The position numbers were made by a program, and so were the translations under genes. Below the pieces are notes generated by a model. That model had not been told where the DNA came from. It saw nothing but the letters and a program-made list of their open reading frames with translations, and made no database searches. From Apostichopus japonicus (taxonomy: Eukaryota; Echinodermata; Holothuroidea; Aspidochirotida; Stichopodidae), in the NCBI RefSeq assembly GCF_037975245.1, contig NC_092574.1, forward strand, positions 15,847,213 through 15,911,212: 64,000 nt of DNA. Direction: 5' to 3'. Shown here one piece after another: positions 12,492-22,646 of this stretch (the stretch's first letter is position 1; each line of letters starts with the position of its first letter).

Positions 12492-13385
12492 TATGGAAAG
12501 CCATTTTAACATTTAATCGGGAATTTTAGATATCTGAAATTGTTTCTTATTTCAGATATCTGAAATTGAATTCGAGATATCTTAAATAGATTTCGAGATA
12601 TCTGAAATTCTAATTCAGATATCTGAAATTCAATTCGAGATATCTGAAATTGAATTCGAGATATCTAAAATAGATTTCGAGATATCTGAAATTCTAATTC
12701 AGATATCTGAAATTCAATTCGAGATATTTGAAATTGAATTCGAGATATCCGAAATTGAATTCGAGATATCTGAAATTGAATTCAAGATATCTGCAATTCT
12801 AATTCGAGATATCTGAAATTGAATTCGAGATATCTGCAATTGAATTCGAGATATCTGAAATGCATATGCATAAATTTCCGATTAAATGTTAAAATGGCAC
12901 GTATGGAAAGCCATTTTAACATTTAATCGGGAAATTTCAGATATCTGTAATTGAATTCGAGATATCTGAAATTGAATTCGAGATATCTAAAATTCTATTT
13001 CAGATATCTGAAATTGAATTCGAGATATCTGAAATTGAATTCGAGATATCTGAAAATGAATTCGAGATATCTGAAATTTTATTTCAGATATCTGAAATTG
13101 AATTCGAGATATCTGAAATTGAATTCGAGATATCTGAAATTCTATTTCAGATATCTGAAATTGAATTCGAGATATCTGAAATTGAATTCGAGATATCTCG
13201 AATTCAATTTCAGATATCTGAAATTCCCTGGTATTTCGAGATATCTGAAATTGATTTTAAGATATCTGCAATTATTTGTAGATATCTTAAATAAATTGGA
13301 GATATCTGTAATTTAATTTGAGATATCTGAAATTATTTCGAGATATCTGAAATTCCTTATTAAATGTTAAAAACGGCTTTCCATA
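12492..13385. mobile_element. GATATC-palindrome element, copy 1 (two tandem units)
   Basis: Ends are TATGGAAAGCC and its inverted copy GGCTTTCCATA, extended by TTTTAACATTTAAT. The 6-bp duplication CGTGCG lies at 12486-12491 and 13386-13391. The interior is an array of units of about 21 bp centred on GATATC and often GAATTC (GATATCTGAAATTGAATTC). At about 12894-12903 a right end runs directly into a new left end (GGCACGTATGGAAAGCC), so it holds two units head to tail. It sits inside the right target duplication of the 11613-12486 element. No coding sequence; a long open frame at 12951-13316 is only a seven-residue echo of the 21-bp repeat. Confidence 0.8.
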
Positions 13386-13625
13386 CGTGCGGCCATCTGA
13401 AAATTGTAACTTTCTGTTGCTTGCAAGTGATGTTTCGTTCGTGTCGCTACAAAATGCAGGCAGTACTGAAACGTTATACCTTAATTGTTTTCTTTAGCTG
13501 GACCTGAGATGTCCATCGCTGTATCGTTTGTATACTGTGCAGTGGGTATTGACCGCAGCTGTCTGTACTGACTGTACACTCGTGTCTTATTACCGACGGT
13601 ATTCTACGATATCCATATCGCATCA
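13386..13625. repeat. Segmental duplication block A, partial third copy
   Basis: Matches 5000-5215 (shared CTACAAAATGCAG, TGGACCTGAGATG, CCATCGCTG and GTGGGTATTGACCG). Together with 11583-11612 it reconstitutes the block once the two inserted elements are removed. Confidence 0.75.
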
Positions 13626-13959
13626 TGTCAATCGCTTGTAGAAATATATTTGTCACATTTCTCTAGAAACCTGTACAATGTACATCCAAATGGCAGAGTT
13701 GAATTGATCCTTGGTCCCATTGTTTCTCTGTATGAACATCGCATACTGGTTGGTAATTGAAAAAGCCAGAAAACACCAGAATGCCAAGGCCATTTAGGTT
13801 TCTATGATGCCTGTAATATTTTAGTAGGGGGTTGTCGGTGTTGTAAGTTACATTTTGATATGTTGGGAAGCACACTAGGCCTCAGGTACAAATAAGGTGG
13901 TGCACCAACACACCTCATTAGGCCTATTTGATCTATCCCAGCAGAGATCAAGTTTACCA

Positions 13960-14690
13960 GGTGTTTACAATTTGATCCCGACTCTGACCCCAAATGATCT
14001 TTGACCTCCACCAAAAACAATTAGTTTTTTGCACTAATGTGATTCATCTTCTACACACTAACCAAGCTTTCCTCCTTCCGATATTTTGTTGACAAGGATT
14101 CATAATTTGACTCCTGGTGACCCCAAGTGAACTTTCACCTACACAAAAAACAACACAGGCTTCTTGTCATCAACTAGGTTCTCCTATATACAAAATATGG
14201 ATCTGTCCAAGCTTCTTTTCTTGAGATATCATGTTTACAAGGGTTTAACAATTTGACCCCTACCTCAAGTGAATGCGGTTAACCTCCACCAAAAACAATA
14301 AGCTTCTTGTACTCAATAATGTACTCCTACACACAATATATGAGATGCATCAAAGCTTCTCTTCTTGAGATATCATGTTCGCAAGGTTTGCACAATTTGA
14401 CCCCTGGTGACCCCAAATGGTCTTTGACCTCCAACATAAACAATCTGCTTCTTGTATTCGATAAGGCACTCCTGTATACAATAAAATGAGATTGGTCTAA
14501 GCTTCCCTGCTTGAGATATTGCATTTACAAAGTTTTCAAAATTTGACCCCTGGTGATTCCAAATGACCTTTGAACTAAATAGAAAACAATAAAGGCTTCT
14601 TGTCCGAAATAAGTTTCTCCTACATACAAAATATGAGATCTGGCCAAGCTTCTCTCCTTGAGATTTCAAACATACACACAGACCCACGTA
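13960..14690. repeat. Tandem array of ~145-bp units
   Basis: About five diverged units. The landmark TTTGACCTCCACCAAAAAC recurs near 14000, 14133, 14279, 14423 and 14569, a spacing of 132-146 bp. Each unit also carries AATTTGACCCCTGGTGACC, CTTCTTGT, CTCCTACA, AAGCTTC and CTTGAGATATCATGTT. It lies downstream of the - strand lectin 3' end. Confidence 0.85.
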
Positions 14691-14825
14691 CAGCATGGAT
14701 GCATAGGTTACGATGATCATCGAAACTTAAAAAAATAATAATGAAAGCTTTAAATGTAATTTTGCTTATATTCTGCAACCAAAACAAGTATAAAACAGAA
14801 TGGTCTTATCACGGTATGTATGCAT

Positions 14826-14831
14826 TTTATT
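14826..14831 (-). promoter_or_regulatory. Candidate polyadenylation signal of lectin 2
   Basis: AATAAA on the - strand, about 140 bases after the stop codon of lectin 2. Confidence 0.5.
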
Positions 14832-14969
14832 TAGAAATAAAAAATTAATTCATCCAGTTGCTGGAATGATCTAATAGGGTAGAGGAGTTCATAGGTAAGC
14901 ACTACAGTGTATTAATCTTTCAGCATGCTTCAGAATGAAGACAAACCAAAGCAGAACGTTAAAGGTATG

Positions 14970-15187
14970 TCAAGGTTTAGACAGTAGTGCACTTTGTGAA
15001 GCGTAATCAGCAATACTATATTTGCATACACCTGCACGCTTCCGTCTACACGGAAGATCATTCCACATTCCGGGAGGTCCTCGGTTGATTTCTATGCAAT
15101 CCTCTTCGTTACCGCTGTCGTTTGGTTCCCCAGGTTTCCAGTTGTCGAAAGTAAAGAAAGGCCGCGGCCCCTGCTCCCACACGAAAC
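14970..15187 (-). CDS. Lectin 2 exon 3, C-terminal half of CTLD
   Basis: Acceptor GTTTCTGCAG, then GFVWEQGPRPFFTFDNW, KPGEPND, EEDCIEINRG, MWNDLPC and GVCKYS, then a short tail and TGA. It holds the EPN and WND calcium/sugar-binding motifs. Confidence 0.9.
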
Positions 15188-16087
15188 CTGCAGAAACGTA
15201 TAGAAGATAACACGTTTGGCTTTTGTTTGTCTCGATCAAAGTTTTGTAGTCGTTGTTGTTTGTTATTAAAAATTTAATAATTGCACATTGCGTTCACTAC
15301 TCGCTCAACCGCCAAGGAAGACAGTATTTTGCGTTTTGTCGTCGTTTTCCACTTTTTTGACAAGTCCATCGAGTTTTTTACATATATCAATCACAAAACA
15401 GCAAACGAAGATATTAAGCAGGTTTTTTTCCCTGTCAAAAGCGTTAATTGGCGAGTAATTAAGGACATTTGCAGTTAATGAGAAAAGTGTCCTGACTAAT
15501 TGCACATTTAATATTAAACGCCCAACCCACTAGTTTGAATTCAACAAATATCACAGATGCAGGTTTAGTTATGAGCCGTTGCTAAAAAATAGATTCAAAA
15601 CGTCGAGTTGGTAACTTGGTACAACCAGCGAGCTGGACTCTAACAGCTCCTCTGAGTCCCTGGTACAACTGCCATAGACAATCTATACAAATCAAGCATG
15701 GTGTTGTATTAAGTATTGGCCATTGACGTTCGTAGCTTTTTTATATTCATATTATGGGCAAAGTTTATTTGGATCCCAACGGAAAATATCTTCGAGAAAA
15801 ACAAAGTTGAAAGTTGATAATTTTTCGACTTTTATGCCACCATTTGAAGTAAGATTTGAATAGATAAGCTAGTTATGTATGTCGTTATGGCATCGTGGAT
15901 TCAGTGAGGTTGAGAAAAACCATAGAAAAGGACGCAAAATGCTGCTTTAAAGAGGTTGTGATATCAAAATTCATATCTTCATATTGTTAATCACATCTCA
16001 TTTCTAATTAAGGTAAGCATTCGTTTGCTGTTTTATATGTATATACATAAATTATGAAATATATATGTATAAATATAAATATATACG

Positions 16088-16168
<81 letters not shown>

Positions 16169-19100
16169 CCTACCAGTGAATTGGAAGTTAGAAATATCAT
16201 TTGTAAATCACCCTGTAAGTCTTGTGAGTTGGACCCCCTCCCAGATTCACTGGTGAAAGAGTGTATTGATGACTTAGTTCCTTATATCACCACCATTGTA
16301 AATAAGTCTTTTGCTGAAGGTACTTTTCCATTCATCTTAAAGACTGTATACATAAGACCATTGTAAAAGAAAACTGGACTGGACAAGGAGGTGCTTAAAA
16401 ATTACAGGCCTGTTGCTAATCTGGGTTTCTTAGGAAAGACAATTGAACGTGTTGTGTCCGCTAGATTGAGCACTGTTATTAATGAACACAATCTTTCTGA
16501 CAAATTTCCTACAGGCCAAAGCATAGTATCGAGACCGCTCTTTTGCGTGTCCAAAACCATATTTTGGCTGCCATGGATGAGGGAAATGCAACCGCTCTCA
16601 TCCTATTAGATTTAAGCGCGGCTTTCGACACCGTGGATCACAATGTTTTGCTTGGCAGACTTCGTGATTTTATTGGCTTGCGTGGCAATGCGCTCAAATG
16701 GTGTCAGTCATATTTGACAAACAGACCAGAATATGTTCGCATTGGAAACTCCTCTTCCATTCCAGTTTTCCATGATTATGCATTCCCGCAAGGATCTGTT
16801 CTATGACCCCAGTGGTTTACTGTTTATACTTATCCTGTTCACAAAATAATTCTCAAATACGAACTTCAGTATCATGTCTATGCCGACGATACGCAATTCT
16901 ATATGTCTTTCAAACCAACTCAAAAATGTCTCAATCAATCTATCAAGAACATTGAATTATGTATTTGCGAAATCCGCAAATGAATGCAGGAGAACTTCCT
17001 CAAGTTGAACGATGTTAAGACTGAGTTTGTTTTATTTGGTTCCAGACAACAACTTTCAAAAGTTCATGTTCCGCATATTACAATTGGGGATTCTGACATT
17101 ACTCTTGCTGCAAGTGCTCGTAACCTAGGGGTTATTTTTGACTCATCAATGTCTCTTAAGAATCATGTTTCAAATATTGTTCGCTCTGCATCATTTCACA
17201 TGAGGAACATTGATAGAATAAAAAGTACTTAAATCCTCGTGCCACTGAACAAATTGTACATAGTTTTGTAACCTCCCGGCTTGACATGGGTAATTCCCTC
17301 CTTTTCGGCGTTCCACAAGTTCAAATTAATCGCTTGAAGGCTTGAAGCGCATTCAAAATGCAGCTGCGCGCTTAGTTACTTTACCTAAAAAGGGGTCTCA
17401 CTAACAACCACTTTGAGGGAATTACACTGGTTGCCGATGGATTGCAGAATTACGTACAAATTGCTTCTTACTGTGTTTAAAGCATTGAATGACTTGGCTC
17501 CGGACTATATGTCATGTCTCATCACACCATATAACCGATCCCGTCCGCTCCGCTCCAGCACCAAATTGCTTCTTTTTGAACCCCCCTCAAATAATTCTTG
17601 GGGTGACAGAGCTTTCTCAGTTGCTGCACCTCGCCTTTGGAACAGCCTTCCTTTCAAAATCAGATCTTGCACTTCATTGGCACAGTTCAAAACATTGCTG
17701 AAAACCCACTTGTTCAATGGAGCCTTTGCTTAACTTATTGTTTTGCATTTCATGTTTTCTTGTGTAGATTAAGTTGTCGGTTGGCGTGGAGCGTACAAGA
17801 AAATTTTGGGTTTTGGAAACCCCCCAGATAGCCGGAAACGGCCCTTCCCGAGTATTCTGAGCCACATGTAGACAGCTTTTGAATGAGATCTCATGTCTGG
17901 AATTTTTCATAATTAATGAAAAAAGTTAGGACAAATATCTGGAGCACCAGAGTACAGACCAGCCGGTGGTGCCTATTAAATAAATCATTCAGGATGAGAT
18001 GATAATTTTAGATGGACAGTGAGTGAGAGTCCACTCCCAAATAAATATTGTTTCCATGTTCTTGTAGAAAACGTAAACTCCGCAAAATACAATTAGTTGT
18101 GATTTTGTAGTTACGTGAGATCCGTTATAACCGCCGAGGTGGTTAGGCTATTTGCTATACACTTAACTAAGGTAGGATATTATTTTTTCGGTATTTTTGG
18201 AAATGCTAGAAAATACTTTCTTTTCCCCCCGCTTAACACCAGATGTGGTCTTACGGTATATTCATAAATGGATGCACTCGAGCCTTGTTTACATGACATT
18301 AATTGCATTTAGTACGATATGCAAGTTTGGCGTGAATTTTTCGAAAGTGCTTTGCTCGATCTTTCGTAAAACTTGAAAGGTGTAGCCTACCACCTTTCCG
18401 TACACAATTGGTACACAATTGATTTTCAGTTTTTTTCTCTCTATACGGTCAAGTGAATAAGTTGTACATTGAGTATAAACTCATCGCGAATGCAAAAAAC
18501 GATGCGGGGATTTCCAGCAGACAAATGTTTTCTTTGTGGGATTATTGAGTCAGTTGAAGGGAATCCCGCACCTTAGTGGGAACACTGAACTGAAGTCAAA
18601 TTCATACGAAAGAAAACGTTTACTAACCAACATACAATACAAATATAAAAGAACGTGGAATGGCAATATTGTTCAAAACATTTCCCGCGAGGCTGATTTA
18701 TTACAGCAACCTTCCCGCGCTGGGCTGTGGGTGTCCGTGTGACACGTATACCCTGAAGCTTGCGGAATAGCCATTGTAAGTGGGTTGGGGACACATCATT
18801 ACTCGTTGGTATTGTGACTAAAATTGCGAGCACGCTCTCTGAACATTTTCCTTTTGTTTCTGAAACTTTTCTTGTGAAATTTTACTTTTTTTTATTTTTA
18901 TAGATGTACTTATTTGTCCTTTTTTTTAGTTTTTCGTCCCGTTTTTTTTTCTATTTTTTTATTGTCCGATTTTTTTTCGCCAGCCAGGCTGGATTTCCCG
19001 CGAGCATCGCGGATTTCCCGCGAACCTGGTTCGGACTGTTCGCAAGGTTTTCGAGCCCTTGTCACTCGTGCCTAATGCAATATGATGTAAATTCACCCGC

Positions 19101-20127
19101 TACGAAGGTTAACGGCCTGTGTCTCGCTCGATAAAAATAGATATAAATGAAACTATCAAAAGTACGATCGGGAGTTGGAAACGGAAAACAGTCATTGGTC
19201 TGGAATGCGGAACTAAATACTAAGTATGACACTGTGATGTGTTGGATATTTTGAACAGTTATGAACTGGATTTCCCCTAGTCTCAAACAGACTGTTTCTG
19301 TACGTTCGACCCTCCGGCTATGGAGCTGTTTTTTGGAGTTCCTATCGAAAATAAGTGCCGGTCGGAAAAGTCACTCAGGCAGATTGTGGCGGTCGGTAAT
19401 TCAGCGTGCTGGTCGGGCCCGACCGGCGCCGACCGGCAGCGGCAGAACCCTGTATATTGTATATATATATATATGTATAATATATATATATATAAATATA
19501 TATATTAAATTTTGTATAAAGAAGTATACCCTAACCTATTAGGTCATGGACCCTGATTAACTTACCAAGAATCGGAATTTTCTGAGCCCCGAGCCAAGCA
19601 CGTTGGCGAAGGGCTACGACTTCAGCAATGAAATCATTTTCTTCCATAGAATGAACGTCTGCAAGAAACGCCAGACTCGGTCCAGACTCGGCACAGGCTG
19701 TCTTCATGTCTTCATAGCTCATACCTTCATCGAGTTTGTTAACAACCAATTTGTAACAATGACCGTCATATTCCTTCCAGCCGTCCGTCGTAGAGCAGCC
19801 TAAAGATGTTAAAAGTCACATGGTTCATTGCGAACTCAGTGTATGGACTCAAAAAATCATGATTAATATTCTTCATTAATTCGGAATAATGAACAATGAA
19901 TAATGACCAGGCAGCTAATCGTACGTTACACGTCATAACTCAGGTTTGATTCAGACATGAATTGCAGATTTGATTGAATCACTTGTTCTGGGATTCTTGT
20001 TTATACCAAGCGACTAAGTACAATATAAAATTAAAGCGTTTCTTAGATTGAGTCAACCCTTGTTCTTAATTTCTGACATGCTGATATTGGGTGGCAACAT
20101 GTTGATGTTCTTTCTAGTATACTGATG

Positions 20128-20182
<55 letters not shown>

Positions 20183-22291
20183 GTGCGTATCCAGGGGGGG
20201 CGTTGGGGGCGCGCGCCCCCCGGGTAAGAAAAAGAGAAGAGAAAAAAAGAGAAGAAAAAAGGAAAAAAGAGGGGGAAAAGAGGAGGAGGAGAGGAAGGAA
20301 GGGAAAAGAAAAAGAAGAAAGAGAGAAAAAGGAGAAAAAGAGCGAGTAAAAGCAAAACGCGAAGACACCGGGAAGAGAAAGAAGAACAGTGACATCATTA
20401 CAGCGCTGAAGGGTAGCCAGTGACGGATCAATGATTTCGTAAAAGTGTAACTCACCCTACCCCTTACACCGACAACTCCATTTTTTGACGTTTCCATTTT
20501 CCTCTGTCACTAATGATCTATATATATACCATATATGGTCTATCATAACGCGTGTGTAGAATTGTGCTATGAAACCAACTGTGGCTGGTCTCGAACTCGA
20601 CCGTGTCGTCGGGGAACATGACGCATTTTGGGATGGGGGCAACCGCCCGCCCCCCCCCCCATTCAGCATTTTTTTAAATGATATCGCTAAGTAATTTCAA
20701 AATAGAAAGTGCTTAGAGGCAACTTACAAGGCATGGGAAGTGTCATTTCCAGCGATCTGGGAGACATTTTCGCCCAAAATTTGCTTGTACGCTTCGCGCC
20801 AACCTATGGTGGCGCTACGCTTAGATAATTTGCCTACAGGCTTCGCCCCTCCCTTGGCAAATTCCTCGCTACGCGCCTGTTCGAATTTGTAACGCAAACA
20901 GCAGATATCACATCATATCAGTGAGCATGAAAATGGCGTTCCAGGATGAAAAGCCTAAAAACTGTCCGACTTGCCTGAAAAAATAACCAAAAATTTTCGC
21001 GCCAAGCGCGCGTTCAACGTGTTCATGTCAATATCATATAAGCAAGCATCGGTTATTACATCGCATGCCATCATGTACCGTACGGTCCGTTCAAATTGCG
21101 CAGTATACCGCGGGATGCTAATGTAAACAACGACATGTCTCATGTAGATGTATAAAAAGCATGGAGGTCCAATTATGTCAAAACTCTCTTTTACATTAGT
21201 AATGGCGAATTAGGGCCTACACCCCCGCCGCGCAGTGGTGGAGCGTCCATATGGTCAGGGGGCGGATGCCCCCCTGACGGACTCAAATGGACTGCTGGCG
21301 CCTTTTTCAGCTCTTTACCACTTTTTACTTATTCTAGATTATTGACTTTTTTATTGCGCTCTCATCTACTTATTGACATTTCTCACATTTTGTTGGTGTA
21401 ATTTGGCGATGAAACCTTATTCTTCGTTTATCTGCAAATTAGCCAGGCCCGGAAAGGGTCATTTCCGGCGATCTAGGGAGTATCTTTACTCAAAAATTTT
21501 CTGTACGCTACGCGCCAACCAGTGGTGGCGCTCCGCTTAGATAGTGTCGAAAGCGCCCCTTCAGACCATTCTCGCCACTCCTGACCAATACCCCTATCTC
21601 CGCCACTGCCGCCGCGCCTCCTACGCCTATGTGTGTAGTGTTCGGTTTCGGAAATATCTGCTGATTTTTCATTTCCTTCAACCAAGTTTTATGATAGCCG
21701 TTATAACAGGTTTTAATATTTCTACACCAATAAATTAACTGTGTCTGAATTTTCGAAAATTTCTGACCAACATTCTACATCACACTTCCCTCTACTCGTG
21801 CAATTTTGACCGGTCTGTTAGGGGTTGAAGGAAGTTTTTTCTATATTGGTTGTCCATAGATGAAATTTTGTACAACATTATGGGTGTGTTTTGAAGTGAG
21901 TTTATTCACGAGAAATGTGAATTTTCAAATTCTGAACAAATATGGGGCTTAAAACCTTGAAAAGTGGGGCTGACGGGTATTGTGGGCCGCGACGTAGAAT
22001 CACCTACTAAAGCAAAGACCCACAGGAGATGCGATCAGGTCGAACATGATGTGTGCCGGGTTGACAATCTTCAAAAAGGTTATGGATGGAAAAAAAACTA
22101 TTAGGAAATACTTGGTTCTCAGGCAATAGTGTACATCTGGTTGGTCATTTCAAGCCCGAGAAGTGCCGATTCCGGTGATATGGGGGGTTTCAAAACAAGA
22201 AATTTTCTTGTACGCTGCGCGCCAACCGATGGTGGCGCTCCGCTTAGATAGTAATTCGCGCCCCCCGGGTTTGAAAATCCTGGATACGCGC

Positions 22292-22352
<61 letters not shown>

Positions 22353-22566
22353 TAGGTTGGCGTCTATCTTGGCGCAGAGTGCTCTATGTCCATTGGACAG
22401 AGCGTAATATATGTTGATACTAGATGAGACTAGTGGAACACTAGTAGTTGTTACTCGGAGTTTCACGCGTTATAGCGATCTTCAAACAAACTGTTGTCTG
22501 AAGATCGCTATAACGCGTGAAACTCCGAGTAACAACTACTAGTGTTCCACTAGTCTCATCTAGTAT

Positions 22567-22646
<80 letters not shown>

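Larger units (their letters stand above)
20180..22294. mobile_element. hAT-like composite element, 2.1 kb, in a (TA)n tract
   Basis: Terminal inverted repeats CAGGTGCGTATCCAGG (20180-20195) and CCTGGATACGCGCCTG (22279-22294) match at 15 of 16 positions, and both are followed inward by GGGGCGCG-type sequence. Both flanks are TA repeats, so the target duplication cannot be checked. Inside are another hAT-like element (21233-21608), a purine tract and fragments of the dispersed GGCGCT repeat. A second element end at about 20862-20876 (CTCGCTACGCGCCTG) shows that it is composite. No transposase frame seen. Confidence 0.6.

Noticed and set aside
12951-13316. 121-residue open frame with repeating RYLKLNS-type heptads
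   Set aside because: The 21-bp GATATC repeat unit is a multiple of three, so an open frame arises from the repeat itself; no start context or partner exons.
12541-13340. CRISPR-like regular repeats
   Set aside because: Units are 20-21 bp without unique spacers, in a eukaryotic genome, and inside a bounded element.
18121-18165. tRNA-like A box (GCCGAGGTGGTTAGGC)
   Set aside because: No B box at the expected distance and no foldable cloverleaf.
20053-20497. - strand frames rich in Phe/Leu/Ser resembling membrane proteins
   Set aside because: They are translations of the purine tract (read as pyrimidines) and the TA repeat.
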